Source: Petaurus breviceps papuanus (lineage: Eukaryota > Chordata > Mammalia > Diprotodontia > Petauridae). From it: 64,000 nucleotides of DNA. A program made the translations under genes and the position numbers. Shown here one piece after another: positions 21,411-32,195 of this stretch; position 1 is the first letter of the stretch, and each line of letters starts with the position of its first letter. The notes below the pieces were generated by a model that ran no database searches, had not been told where the DNA came from, and was given only the letters and a program-made list of their open reading frames with translations. The stretch is from contig JAMXIF010001164.1 in the NCBI GenBank assembly GCA_028583685.1, positions 8,934,619 to 8,998,618 on the forward strand, written 5' to 3'.

Positions 21411-21593
21411 GTAAGGGACAGTGGAAAGAATGTCGGGCTCTGGAGACAAAGTTGTGGTTTCAAATCCCGTCTCTAAAACTCAATACCTGTGTGACCTTGG
21501 GCAAGTCACCTAGCCTGGGTCTCATCTTCCTGATCTGTAAAAGGAGGGGGTTGAACTAGATGGGTCTCTATGGTCTGCTCTAAGTCTAGGACC
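21411..21593 (+). mobile_element. MIR3-type SINE
   Basis: 'gtgtgaccttgggcaagtca', 'gggttgaactagatgggtct' and the L3-like tail 'tctaagtctaggaccct'. Confidence 0.72.
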
Positions 21594-22320
21594 CTACAAA
21601 GGAATTCTTGCAAAAATAGTTGATATAGTGATTAGTACCATTAGAAGAAAAGGTTGCCATTTCTTTTCTCAAGATGAGGCCTAAAACAAGACAACAGTGG
21701 ACAGGAGGTCACACATGACTGGATGACCACCTCAAGTCATGCACAAAAGGATTTAGCACATGAGAGATGGAATCTAAAAGTCTGCCCATAGCAAGTGAAG
21801 AAATAGAGCTGAATAAATCAGATATGGGAAGAAAGAAATATGAACTCTAAAAGAAATCCTAGGTGAATCCAGGTAATGCTTCTATACCAAATATAAGATT
21901 TTCCAAAGACTCAAGTGGTGTTTATTCCATCCAGGTCTACATCACTGCTCTCTCTTTCCTTTCCTCCCTCCCTCCCTTTCCCTCTCCTTCTCCCCTCCCC
22001 CCCCCCCACCATTCTACCACCACCAACTCCAAAAACATGGAGCCTATGAGTTTAGGTTCCAAAACCATACTCTCTTTGGCCTTAATAAGCATCCAAAAGA
22101 GAAATTTAGCAAAGATGAAGAATGAAAATAACTTATCCAACAGGCAGAGCCCTGAATTAGCCATCAGGATCCAATTTCTTGCCCTCTGATAACTGGGACT
22201 TTCCTCTTTGCCTTTCCCTAAGGTGATGTTCGAAAGGCATGCACACTCACTGGTCAGATGGGGCTCGCTACATGAATACACAGAAATATTTCTGCAAGAA
22301 GCAAACCCACAAAGTTAAAT
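21594..22320. other. Unassigned DNA with CT/C-rich run
   Basis: A pyrimidine-rich low-complexity run lies at 21950-22015, including a C stretch at about 21996-22005. No gene seen; overlapping open frames on both strands are driven by this low-complexity run. Confidence 0.55.
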
Positions 22321-23575
22321 GTAAGCAGCCATAATCTTAATGGTTTCAACAAATCTCTCATTGGCCCCAGTTTTGACAGCCATTTGACCCTGAGGTTCAA
22401 AGACACTTGGGTGTTCTCCACTGATGCTGAGAAAATGCATTAAGGGTTTCCTCTGAAGCTGAGGTCATCCAAAGCTCTCCCTAGGTTTTTGTGGCAAGGT
22501 CTGCCAAGAGACCTTCTTCCCCACTATGATTGATGATGGTACTGGAACAGAACAGGTCCATGGCAGACTTGACTTCACACCAAAAATAATGGACTATTCA
22601 ACCCAGTTCAAATACTCCTAACTCAGGAGATAGGGAGGCCCATAGCCACCAAAAGAGTTTATCTGTTTCAAGAGATAATGGGAACACCATAACCTTTTGT
22701 GAAAATAAATGTATTTCTTAACACTTAACCAGCCCTAAAGAAAATTGAAATTTTATTTCAGTGAGGGTGGGAACCTTGGTATCTGGAGTCTGGGTAACAG
22801 CTTAAAGAGTCTAAATTGTGTATTTACTTATGATAGTCTCCTTATTATCCTTTCAATGGTGAACGTATGGGCCCTTTTGATGTAGGAGCTTGCTATACTT
22901 ATCTGGGAGACAAACCACCTTTATTGTAAACAAGAAGGGTTTGGGATTATTTTTAATTTACTAAATGTCAGACTTATTGAAAGGCAGTCACCATGGTTGT
23001 CGTTTCCTCTTAGAGTCTCTCTGAGTGGCTAGAGAACCCTGACCTTGGATCTGTCAGCTTCTTGTAGCTATTTCCAGAATCATGCTTGATTGATCTGGCT
23101 TTTGCTCTTTTGTCAAGAGATAAGTAGTATTTATACAAGTTTGTATTGCTTCTGATTAAGGAAGCATGGGAAAAATAAAGATCATGTTTACTTAGTTCCT
23201 GAAAGACAAGGAATTAGCTCCACACATCTCTTCCCTGACATCTGCAACCCTTCCCCGGCTCTAACCACCATCTTTTTGTTATCTGACTAATGGTGAGATA
23301 ACCTATGAATGTATGCCTGTACACACCATTGAACGTGGCTGGGAGAAGTATCTTTCTGGTCATTTATTTTGCTATGCTAATAGATTAAATTTGTTTTGCT
23401 TTGAACTATGTATTCTCTAGTCAGTTTATAAAAAGAAGCACATTATTGGGGCTTATAAGTTATGATTTTGAGCATAATATGACCTACAAATTACCTCGAA
23501 TCTAGGAGAGATTTTTAGGGTCCCACAGGTGAGGGATCCCCAGATGTTCCAAACAATAATGAAGAGAATAACATT
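22321..23575. other. Unassigned, possibly unique DNA
   Basis: No gene. About 1.25 kb without SINE or clear LINE landmarks. The part near 22800-23540 might be an old LTR-like sequence, but I see no convincing ends and do not call it. Confidence 0.35.
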
Positions 23576-23599
23576 AATATAGAACTTTAAGGTTTGTAA
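23576..23599 (-). mobile_element. MIR/THER1-type SINE start, cut by MAR1
   Basis: 'atagaactttaaggtttgta' is the typical head of the reverse MIR/THER1 type; the rest is absent or displaced by the MAR1 that follows. Confidence 0.45.
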
Positions 23600-23846
23600 T
23601 TTGTTGTTGTTCAGTCACGTCTTTGGGACCCCATTTGGGGTTTTCCTGGCAAAGATACTGTAATGTTTTGTCATTTCCTTCTCCAGCTTATTTTATAAAT
23701 GAGGAAACTGAGACAAACAGGGTTCAATGACTTGCCCAGGGTAACACAGCTAGTAAGTGCTTGAGGCCATATTTGATCTCAGGAAGTTTAGTCTTTCTGA
23801 CTCCAGGCCTGGCACTCCACACACCATGCCACCCAGCTGCCTGATA
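23600..23846 (-). mobile_element. MAR1 SINE
   Basis: 'ttgttgttgttcagtcacgt'-type start, 'gggttttcctggcaaagata', 'actgagacaaacagggttca', ending 'gccacccagctgcctg'. Confidence 0.9.
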
Positions 23847-24232
23847 CTAAAAGATCAAAGAAGATACTGATATACCAAAGCCCTAGATTCCAAGATCTTT
23901 CTCTGGCAAAACAAAAATCTCTCTCCTTCTCAGTAATCACCCAATCACTCTGGGAAGAACTTGGTCAATTATCATTTATAATGCTTATTTAGACATTTAG
24001 AGCAGGAACCACAATGGTCAGTCAGTCCGACAGGCACTTAGTATTTGCTATGCTCCAAGCACTGGGGTACAAAAAAAAGGCAAAAAAAGCCAAAACCCAG
24101 TCTCTTCCCTCATGGAACACACATTCTAGGTACATATATGGTGTATGATATAAGCACTGTATGCAGAAGGTAACCAGTAGCACCTGGGGGGGCCAGGAAA
24201 GACCTCCTGCATCAGGTAAGATTCAAATTCAG

Positions 24233-24386
24233 AGGGACAGCTAGGTGGCACAGTGAATAGACCACCAGCCCTGGAGTCAGGAGGACCTGAGCTCAAATTC
24301 AGTTTCAGACACTTGACACACTAGCTGTCTGGCCTTGGGCAAATCACTTAACTCCAATTGCCCAGCCTTCTGCCCTCCAAAAAAAG
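24233..24386 (+). mobile_element. WSINE1-type SINE with 13-bp target-site duplication
   Basis: Flanked by perfect gattcaaattcag at 24220-24232 and 24387-24399. It lies within the antisense L2 and is therefore younger. Confidence 0.94.
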
Positions 24387-24719
24387 GATTCAAATTCAGT
24401 CTGGAGGGAATTTGGGGACACTGAGAGACAGAGATGAGGGGGATTCTGGGCCCAGGGTGGCTAACTAGAGAAAAGGCAGGGAGAAGGGAGATGGAGGGAG
24501 GGAGATGGTGGATTATGTGTGAGGAACACCAACTAGACCCCTGTACCTAGACCATAGCTTTCCTAAAAGTGAGTAAAGTGTAAGAAAACTGGGAAAATAG
24601 GAAGGAGTCCAGTCAGGAGGAACTTGGAAGGCTGAAGAGAAGGTTTTATATTTGATCCTGGAAACAAAAGGGAACCACTGGAGTTTATTAAGTAGGAATA
24701 GTGATATCACTAAACCCAG

Positions 24720-24946
24720 TGGGATGATACTATACCCTGGAGCCAGTTGTTAAATGTTTAATGTTAGCATTTATACCTCTGTAACAGGACGAAGCTACAA
24801 GTCAGAGCCCAATTTATTGTTCTGGTGATTGCCATTCTAAAGAAAATAATGAAAAACGTTAATATTGCAAACTAAACTTACAAGTATATCATAAATACAA
24901 CTTTTTTCCCTAGAGAGTCAGTTGTTAAACTTTTCCCAGCACATCC
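24720..24946. other. Unclassified insertion in L2, about 225 bp
   Basis: AT-rich sequence that interrupts the L2 order. Near its ends are similar direct copies gccagttgttaaatg and gtcagttgttaaact. No known family recognised. Confidence 0.45.
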
Positions 24947-25495
24947 CCGGCCTATGCTTTAGAAGAATTTCTTTGGCAGCTGGTGGATTGTACTGAAAAG
25001 AAATTTCAGGCAGGAAAACCTGCCTCAATAGCCCAGATGAGAGTTTATTAGGGCCTGAACAAGGCTCCTGAATGAGTTGAAAGAAGGGAATGTATATGAA
25101 AGATGTTGTGAATATAAAAATGACATCTAACAACAGCTTAGATACATGGGATGAGTGAGAAGAGGAGGTGGGGATGGCACTGGGGTTGAGGACCTGGGTG
25201 CTTGTGAGGATGGTGATGCCCTCAACAGTAAGAGGGCGGAGAGGAAAGACGAACCATGTTTGGAATGTGCTTGGTTTGAGAGGCCTGTTGGACATAGTTC
25301 AGATGTCTAAAAGACAGTGATGTGGGGCTAGAATTCCAAAGAGAAACTGGGGCTGGGAAAATAGGTCTGGGAATCATGCACGTAGAAATGATCATTGAAT
25401 CCATGTGACCTGACAAGATCATCAGGGAAAATAGAGAAAGAGAAGAGGGCCTGGGACAGAATCTTTGAGTGTACCCACAGTTAGAGCGCAGAGTT

Positions 25496-25655
25496 TGTCA
25501 GTGTAGGGAACTCCCTCTCCTAACAGGTTGGAACCTCTTCTGCAATTTATAGTCTTGGAGAGGTGCCCAGAGCATTATAAGGTTAAGTGACTTGCTCAGG
25601 GTCACATAACCATAATGTCAGAGACCTGAAAGCCATATTGAAATATCTGAAGGTC
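25496..25655 (-). mobile_element. SINE of the 'taagactataagtt' tail type
   Basis: Reverse of the tail seen at 553-740: 'gcaatttatagtcttggaga', then 'ggttaagtgacttgctcagg' and 'gtcacataaccataatgtca'. Confidence 0.6.
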
Positions 25656-25829
25656 TGCCATGTAGAAGTATTATATTTTTTTTCTTTTTGACTCCAAGTA
25701 CAGAAGGAGGAGCAGTGGGTGGAAGTTATAGAGAAACAGATTTGGGATCATTGTAAAGAAATACTACATAACAATAAATCCAAACAGAATAAATAAATCC
25801 AAAGGAAAGTTGGGATGACTTTTAAGGTA

Positions 25830-26175
25830 GTGTGCTCCCCACCCAAGAGTAGGTCTTCAAGCAAAAGAGGAAATGTTGAAAAGATGATAGATTGTAGAAC
25901 AGAGATCCTTAACCTTTTTTTGGTCATGGACCCTCTTTGGCAGCCTGGGAAATCCTATGGACCCTTCTCAAAATAGTATTTTAAATACATAAAACAAAAT
26001 ACGTGGGTAACAAAGGAAACCATTTTTATCCAAATAGTTACAAAATTTTGCTTTAAAAATAAGTCCATGGGCCCCAAGTTAAGAACTTCTGGTGTAGACA
26101 GAATTCTTGTTCAAACAGGGGTTGTACTTGATGGGTTTTGACCTCTTTGCTGACTGAGTGCCGTGATTGTGTGAC
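25830..26175 (+). mobile_element. L3/CR1 LINE 3' end split by a hAT MITE
   Basis: Left part 'gtgctccccacccaagagta' and 'ggtcttcaagcaaaagagga'; right part 'gacagaattcttgttcaaac', 'ttgatgggttttgacctctt' and 'gccgtgattgtgtgac'. Together they follow the L3 3' order. Confidence 0.75.
25900..26091. mobile_element. Non-autonomous hAT-type DNA transposon (MITE), 192 bp
   Basis: Terminal inverted repeats cagagatccttaacc and the reverse of ggttaagaacttctg-like 'gttaagaacttctg' are alike. The 8-base flanks ttgtagaa (25892-25899) and gtgtagac (26092-26099) match at 6 of 8, the hAT duplication length. No coding capacity. Confidence 0.78.
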
Positions 26176-26225
26176 TTTGTGATGTTTGGCTCCTACAATT
26201 GACTTGTATTCTCAACAAGTTCCAG

Positions 26226-26452
26226 GCATAGTGTAGAGACTGATGCATTTAGGGTAAGAAAGCTCTGGATTCAAATCCCACCTCTGACATTCGCAATCTG
26301 CGTGACACTGGGCAAGTCACTTAACCTAGCTGAGAAAATCAGATTCCTCATTTGTAAAATGGGGCTGATCATACCTGCCTCATGGGCTCCTTGTGAGACT
26401 TTAAGAAGATACTATATATTGAGAACATTAAAATACCACATTACTATTACTT
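26226..26452 (+). mobile_element. MIR SINE
   Basis: 'gattcaaatcccacctctga', 'gacactgggcaagtcactta', 'ctcatttgtaaaatggggct', 'catacctgcctcatgggctc'. Confidence 0.8.
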
Positions 26453-26814
26453 CCATGATGCCCCTTGCTGGGAGCTAACATAACCAGCCTGGAGCATATG
26501 CAAACTAAATCAGTTTCCAAAGACCACACTGGAAGTCAGCATTAGAGGCAGGAACAGAATTAGCTTCCCTGTCATCTAAAACTTTTCATATGACTCATTT
26601 AATTCATCCATTGGTCTCCTGGCAACATGAATGAAAATCTTCTCAAGACTAATTCCCCAAATTATTCTGTAGAAGATTTGCAAAGCCTTGATATTTGCTG
26701 GTGAGATTAGTGTTAAAAGTACCCACAACTCCTTTCTTCCTGGGACTTAGATGTTGTATTAAGTAAAATGGTTCAGATGGAAGGGCCCAAGGGGAGAGAG
26801 GGAGGGGAAGGAGA
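26453..26814. other. Unassigned intergenic DNA
   Basis: No gene or recognised repeat seen. Confidence 0.45.
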
Positions 26815-26955
26815 TTCTAATTATGCAGCCTCAGTTCTGTCTCTGACTATCTGTGTGATCTTGAGCATGTCATTTAATTTCTATGGGCCTCAGTTTCCTC
26901 ATCTGTAAAATAAGATTGTACATAGATAACCTCCAGGATCCTTCCAGGTCTTTAA
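26815..26955 (+). mobile_element. MIR3-type SINE
   Basis: 'atctgtgtgatcttgagcat', 'cctcagtttcctcatctgta', and tail 'gataacctccaggatccttc'. Confidence 0.7.
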
Positions 26956-27023
26956 AAAAAAGATACTTAAATTAAGCTTCCAAAGCATTTGTAATAGCTA
27001 TTCAGCAAATGTCCCTTGAACCA

Positions 27024-27205
27024 CAAAGTGTTAGAAACAAAAGGGGGCATAAAGATCATAAGTTCAACTTTAATTTTAAAGACAAGGAAACAGGCACATG
27101 GATATGAAATGCCTTCCCCAAGATCCCACAGCTCTTATATTGGCAGATCCAGGATAAGAACCCAGGCTTCCTAACTCCTCGTCCAGTGCTGTTTCTACTA
27201 TAGAC
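27024..27205 (-). mobile_element. MIR-type SINE
   Basis: 'gacaaggaaacaggcacatg', 'cccaagatcccacagctctt', 'aagaacccaggcttcctaac'. Confidence 0.65.
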
Positions 27206-27234
27206 ACTGCCTTACTCATAGGAAAAAGTATTTA

Positions 27235-27347
27235 ACTCAGTTTCCTCATCTGTAAAATGAGAGGGAAATGGCAAACCACTCCAGTATCTTTTCCAAGAAA
27301 ACCCCAAATGGGGTCACAAAGAGTCAGACACAAGTGAACAACAAAAA
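27235..27347 (+). mobile_element. MAR1 SINE 3' fragment
   Basis: 'cagtttcctcatctgtaaaa', 'ggcaaaccactccagtatct', 'aaccccaaatggggtcacaa', 'gagtcagacacaagtgaaca'. Confidence 0.88.
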
Positions 27348-27354
27348 GAGAGGT

Positions 27355-27503
27355 GAGGCCCCCTCATTTTACAGTGAGGAATCAGGCCCAGAGATGTTCA
27401 GCTTCTCGTCCAAGGTCATACAGCTAGTAGATATCTGAGGGAGGTCACACCTACGTGATCCTGACCTAAGCCAGGCATTTACCCGCCACATGGCACTGCC
27501 TCT
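27355..27503 (-). mobile_element. MIR-type SINE
   Basis: 'cattttacagtgaggaatca', 'gtccaaggtcatacagctag', 'tagatatctgagggaggtca'. Confidence 0.65.
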
Positions 27504-27504
27504 G

Positions 27505-27655
27505 GCCAGTCAACAAGTATTTAATAAGCATGTATTTTGTGCCAGGCATTGTGTTAAGCCCTAGGGATACAGAGAAAGACAAAAACGCAGTCTCTATAAT
27601 CTAGAAGCTCACATTCTAAATGAGGAAATAACAGATAAATCAGTACATACAAGTC
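27505..27655 (-). mobile_element. L2 LINE antisense tail
   Basis: 'tttgtgccaggcattgtgtt', 'aagccctagggatacagaga', 'ctagaagctcacattctaaa'. Confidence 0.75.
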
Positions 27656-28109
27656 AAGCCAACAAGCCTTGTATTAAGTGCTTTCTAAGTGCCAGGCACT
27701 GTGCTAAACACCGGAGATTCAGAGAAAGGCACAAATAGTAGGTGAAAGACGATCTCCGAGAAAAGACAACAATAGTAGAGTAGACCAGCCAAGGTTTCCT
27801 TAGAAGGTGGCTTGTGATCTTAGTCTTGAAGGAGGCCAGGGAAAGTAGAGCTGAAGGCGAGTAGGGAGAACACTCCAGGCAAAGGCATGGAGGTGGGAGG
27901 TAAAGCATCACATACAAGAAACGCCCAATATGCCAGCTTAGCTAGATCACAGAATGCATGGATGGAAGTAAAGAGCAAGAAGACTAGAAAGGTAACAAAG
28001 AGCTAGGTTGTGAAGGGCTTCAAACGCCAGAGAATGTTTCATTTGACTTGGGAGGCAATAGGGAACCACTGGAGTTTATTGAGGGGCAATGGGGAGGTGA
28101 TCAAACCAG

Positions 28110-28218
28110 AGTTGTTTGCATGTGGTCTCCCCCATGAGAATGCAAGCTCCTAGATAGCAGGGACAGTAGTCTATTTTTGAAACCCCAAAGATGCCTAACA
28201 TAGAATAGGCATTTAATT
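28110..28218 (+). mobile_element. L2 LINE sense 3' tail inside antisense L2
   Basis: 'atgagaatgcaagctcctag', 'atagcagggacagtagtcta', 'acatagaataggcatttaat'. Confidence 0.65.
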
Positions 28219-28274
28219 GTTTTATTTATTTATTTATTTATTATTTAAATTTTTTGTTTTATTATTTATTTATT
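28219..28274. repeat. (TTTA)n-rich repeat
   Basis: TTTA units, likely grown from the L2 tail in front of it. Confidence 0.85.
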
Positions 28275-28620
28275 AAGTGACTGACCTACACTTTAGGAAG
28301 ATCACTTTGGTAGCTGTATAGAGGAGGGATTGATGTGAGGAAGGCATGAGTCAGGGAGACCAATTAGAAGATTATTACAATAGTCCTCTAAGAAGTTATA
28401 AAGGCTTTGAATTAGAGTTAATGGCTCTGAGGGGAGAGGAGATATATGAAGAAGGGATAAAGGTAGAAATAGCAAGATTCTACAACAGTTGGACTACTTG
28501 GGGTAACCGTGAGTGAAGAATTAAAGATGGCACTTAGGTCATAAGCCTGGGTAATGACTACTGGAAAGTTATTGGATATAAAGTCACTTTGAAAAGTGTA
28601 AATGGCTTTAAAGATGCAAG

Positions 28621-29134
28621 GGAAATTCCTCATCCTCATTTTGCCCCTCCTACCACCCAACCCCTTCAGTTGGCTGCATTTTTTTGGTTACAAGATCACA
28701 TCCTCCTACATCACAGCCAGAGTTTCAATGGTTAAATTCATCTAAAACTTCCTGCCAAGTATGTGCTCATGTACCCTGGTTTTTACACGGAAGTTTCAGT
28801 ATTTACACAGGTAAATCAGAGCATGTAGCCTTTGATTTCCGGGTGGATTAATGCAGAAGCTGCTCTCCTGGGTATCAATAGCTTGGCCTCCAGTAAAGAG
28901 GGATTAAAAAGAAAAAAAGAAGGTGCAGGTTGGTTGATAAAGCACTAAGAGCTTGATTGCTTGCCCAGGCTGCTGATTCAGTCCAATTTAATGAAAATGG
29001 ATTAACTCCATGGGGTACAGAAATTCACAGTAGGGATCAAGGACGATCCTTAGTTTTGATAACACAGTATCCTTGTCTCCAGTGGAGTTTAAAATCTAGT
29101 GGGGGAGCCCACTTTATGTCAAAGCCCATAACTT
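28621..29134. other. Unassigned, probably unique DNA
   Basis: No gene. 28940-29040 lacks repeat landmarks and has clustered short homeodomain-like cores. Confidence 0.4.
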
Positions 29135-29225
29135 AGTGGGTTATTATAATATTAGAGCTTTACCTTCTGAAAAGTTATGTAATTTGCTCAAGGTCATATA
29201 TCTAGCAAATGTTGAAGTGGGATAT
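29135..29225 (-). mobile_element. MIR-type SINE fragment
   Basis: 'gaaaagttatgtaatttgct', 'caaggtcatatatctagcaa'. Confidence 0.5.
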
Positions 29226-29689
29226 GACACATATACATATATAAGAATATTACAAAATAAGTATATTATAAGTATATCACAAAATATATAATGACAATAA
29301 TTTACAAAATAAAATAATGATAATAACACAAAGAGAAAGATTATTACCAACTAGGAAGACCAAAGAAAATTTCCGAGAATTCCTTATTGCCTCAAACGAC
29401 CACTATCTGTTTCAAATTCTTCAATTACAAAGCAGAGACACCATCTGTGCCTTCTGGATCACAAATGTCCAAGAGAAATTGAAATATTTAAGAGTATATA
29501 TGAACAATCATATCGAGGTTTCCATTCTCATACAAATATTTGCTATTATCTGGACAGAGCTACATCCACCATGGGAAAGTTGGCCATCCTTGCTGAGTCA
29601 ATCAGCTCCTGTTCACTATAGTGAAGAAGGGATAGGGAAAGCATGAGGGACGCCAGAAACTGGGGTTAGTATATTAGGATGAGCAGAGT
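29226..29689. other. AT-rich then unassigned DNA
   Basis: 29228-29330 is AT-rich low complexity. A plus-strand frame of about 109 codons (29317-29646) has no recognised domain and no splice or promoter support, so it is not called as a gene. Confidence 0.45.
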
Positions 29690-29855
29690 TTGGGGTCTGG
29701 GAGAGAGGAGATCTGAATTCTCTAGTCCCAGGCTTGCCACTAATTCTCTGAGCCAGTCACCATACCCTTCAGAGTCTCTGTATCTTCTGTAAAATAAAGT
29801 ATTTGAGCAAGATGTTCTCTCTAAGGTCCCTTTCAGTCAAGGTCCTGAAAGCACT
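29690..29855 (+). mobile_element. MIR3-type SINE
   Basis: 'tctgggagagaggagatctg', 'ctctgagccagtcaccatac', tail 'tctctctaaggtccctttca'. Confidence 0.6.
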
Positions 29856-30059
29856 GAATGTCAGGATACTGTGATATCTTCTGCAGACACACCTGCGAAA
29901 AGAGGAGAGGGCTCAGGTTTGATGGGAAAGGTGAAGCTTTTTCTGAACAGAATCACTATTAACCAGCTCTCCAGTACTTCCTGTGAGACTTCAGTAGACT
30001 GACAGTACCTCACACATAGTAGATGCATAGTAAATGCATTCCCATCATGCCCATGTGGG

Positions 30060-30235
30060 AATCCAGCTATTTAAGTTCTCACTGGCTATGAGCAAGTCAC
30101 TTCAACCCTCTCTGTACCTCAGTCTCTTTATCTGTGGAATGGGCAGAATAATCCTAGCTCCACATACTTCACAAGGGTGTTGTGGTAAGTGTGCTTCATA
30201 AAACTTGAAGTGTTTTATGTAAACATCACTGGGTA
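30060..30235 (+). mobile_element. MIR SINE
   Basis: 'ggctatgagcaagtcacttc', 'cctcagtctctttatctgtg', 'gtgctt' and 'gtgttttatgtaaacatcac'. Confidence 0.65.
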
Positions 30236-31140
30236 AACTGAGGCAGTTTGTCCCATCGCTGAGCAACTGAGTGCTAATAATGAGCTGAAATGTGCTTCCC
30301 TTTTATTTCCAATTCAGGGGTCCTTGTAATAAGACCTTTTGGGGCTCTTCAGGTTAAGCCTACTCCTTCAGCACTTAAAATCATAGTGTCAAAAAAATTT
30401 AGAGCCTGTAAGGGGTCTTAAACACAAACCATCTTATCTTTTTCTCATTGCACAAAGAGAATTGCATGTCTTTTAGGCCCTGGGCATGTGGACCAACATT
30501 TAATTCCATGACTGGGTTCATTGATTAGTTTATATGAACATTATTTATGTAAGATCTCTGCAATGGTCTATTAGGACACCGAATAATAGCAATAGCACCA
30601 TCAATTAGCATGTAGTTAGCACATGCTGGCCCAGTGACCCTAGAATAAGAGCTATAAAAATCCAAATATCCAGGGAAAATGTGAAAATAATAATGCCAGA
30701 GATTTAAATGGTGTTATTGACTGGTGTTTGAATGCAGCCCTCTTCCCCAGGTTACAAATGCCCCATTCATTTCCAAGGAGATGAAAGTATTTTTCAAAGA
30801 AAGCATTTCATGATTCTTCTCAAATCCTCAGTGGGGTGAGGTAGCTGGCAGGTTTTATAGTTAGTTCTTAATTATTCACTTGCAGATGCCACGGGGACCA
30901 GGGGCCTCCTTTCCCCTCTCCTTGCCCAGATTAATAATAGCTACAAGATCAGCTTTGCCTCCTTGAAGAAGACACTCTGCATCACCTTGCTTCCTGGACA
31001 TACTTTGTGCATTTGCAGATAGGCACCTGAAGCTGGAGGGCTTCATTGATAACTTCTTTCTCAGGCTGGTTCTGGTGTGCCTAAGTTAGGACTGAGCTCA
31101 CAGTACGATGAGGTCAGACAAAAGGTGGGATGGGTAGCTA
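30236..31140. other. Unassigned DNA
   Basis: No gene. A weak MIR- or L3-like trace lies near 30395-30470. 30540-31090 is free of recognised repeats and may be partly conserved. Confidence 0.4.
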
Positions 31141-31918
31141 AGGGGAAGAGAAGGAGAGAGAAGGGGAAAGAAAGATGGAGGGAGGGAAAGGAAGAGAAAT
31201 AGAAAGAAGAAGAGACAGATGGGGAGGGTAGAAGAAATAGAGAGAAGGGAAAAGAGAGAGGTAGGAAAGGAAAGAGAGAAGACAGAGAAAGAGGAATGGG
31301 GAGAGAGAGGAAAGAGAAAAATAGAAAGGAAAAAAGAGAGGGAGGGAAGAAAGGGAGGTAGAGGGAGAGATGGTGATGGAAACAGAAGGAAAAGAGAGAG
31401 AAAAAGGAAAAGAGAGAGGGAGGGAGAGAAAGAAACAGAATAAAACAGACAAAAACAGAGTAATGGAGACAGAGATAGAAACAGAAGAGAAAGAGAGGAA
31501 AGAAACAGAAAGAAAAAAGAGAAGGTAGGAGGGAGAGGGAGAAAACAGAAAAATGGAGAAAGATGGATGGAGAGAGAAAAAGAGAGAAAGGAAAAGAGAG
31601 GGAGGGAGGGAAAGGAAAAAGAGATAGAGGAAGAGACAGAGTGATGGAGACATGGAAAAGAGAGAGATAAAGGAAAAGAGAGAGGGAGGGAGAGAGACAG
31701 AGAGAGAACAGAGGAGAGGGAGAAATAAAAATAGAAGGGAAAAGAGAAAGGGAGGGAGGGAAAGGGAGACAGACAGCAGGAGAGACAGACTGATGGGGAC
31801 AGAGAGAGAGAAAAGAAAGGAAAAGAGAGAGACAGAGAGGAGAGGGAGAGAGAAGGAAGGCAGAGAAGAGAAAAGAGAAAGGAAGAGGAAAAAATGAGGA
31901 GAGAGAGAGAGAGAAGGG
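31141..31918. repeat. Long purine-rich (GA) low-complexity tract, 778 bp
   Basis: Nearly all A and G on the plus strand, in imperfect GAGA, GGAAA, GGGA and AGACAG units with few T or C. The two long minus-strand open frames across it (285 and 305 codons, Ser/Leu/Phe-rich) are by-products of the pyrimidine-rich complement, not genes. Confidence 0.95.
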
Positions 31919-32064
31919 GCAATGGAGCAGGACTCCATTGTGACTCCAGTCTCACTCAGATATGCCAGTGTGAGCAAAAGATTAGATAAGTCACCATCAC
32001 TCTGCCTCCAGAACACGTCCTTGGACTTAGAGGCCATGGTTGGGTGAGATAGCATTTATGTGCT

Positions 32065-32195
32065 GGTTAGTGGATTCTGCTACTGTGACCTTGGGCAAGT
32101 CAGTTCTTCTCTGGGGACTTCATTTTCTTTTTCTCTAAAATGAATGGGTTGAACTAAGCAGTCTCTGGGGTCCCTTCTAGCTCTAAGTATAGCTA
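32065..32195 (+). mobile_element. MIR3-type SINE
   Basis: 'ctgtgaccttgggcaagtca', 'gggttgaactaagcagtctc', tail 'cccttctagctctaagta'. Confidence 0.7.

Larger units (their letters stand above)
24005..25490 (-). mobile_element. L2 LINE antisense, about 1.1 kb plus insertions
   Basis: Antisense L2 from tail to reverse transcriptase: 'ttgctatgctccaagcactg', 'gatcctggaaacaaaaggga', 'tatgctttagaagaatttct', 'ggatggtgatgccctcaaca', then the region 'gtctgggaatcatgcacgta', the reverse of the L2 'LYADDSQIY' area. Two insertions split it: a WSINE1 type at 24233-24386 and an unknown piece at about 24720-24946. Heavily decayed. Confidence 0.82.
27656..28620 (-). mobile_element. L2 LINE antisense, nearly 1 kb
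   Basis: A second antisense tail begins at 27656 ('gtgccaggcactgtgctaaa'). It continues with 'gtcttgaaggaggccaggga', 'gttgtgaagggcttcaaacg', 'aatagggaaccactggagtt', 'ctttaggaagatcactttgg', 'gattattacaatagtcctct'. An L2 tail in sense direction and a TTTA repeat interrupt it at 28110-28275. Confidence 0.82.

Noticed and set aside
22690-23540. Possible LTR-like sequence
   Set aside because: No clear TG...CA ends, primer site or paired copy found. Left unassigned.
29317-29646. 109-codon plus frame in unique DNA
   Set aside because: No recognised domain, no promoter or splice signal found, and chance is likely in AT-rich DNA of this size.
31098-32055. Two overlapping minus-strand open frames of 285 and 305 codons, rich in Ser, Leu and Phe
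   Set aside because: They are the translation of the pyrimidine strand of the purine tract in two phases. Low complexity, no domain, no codon preference.
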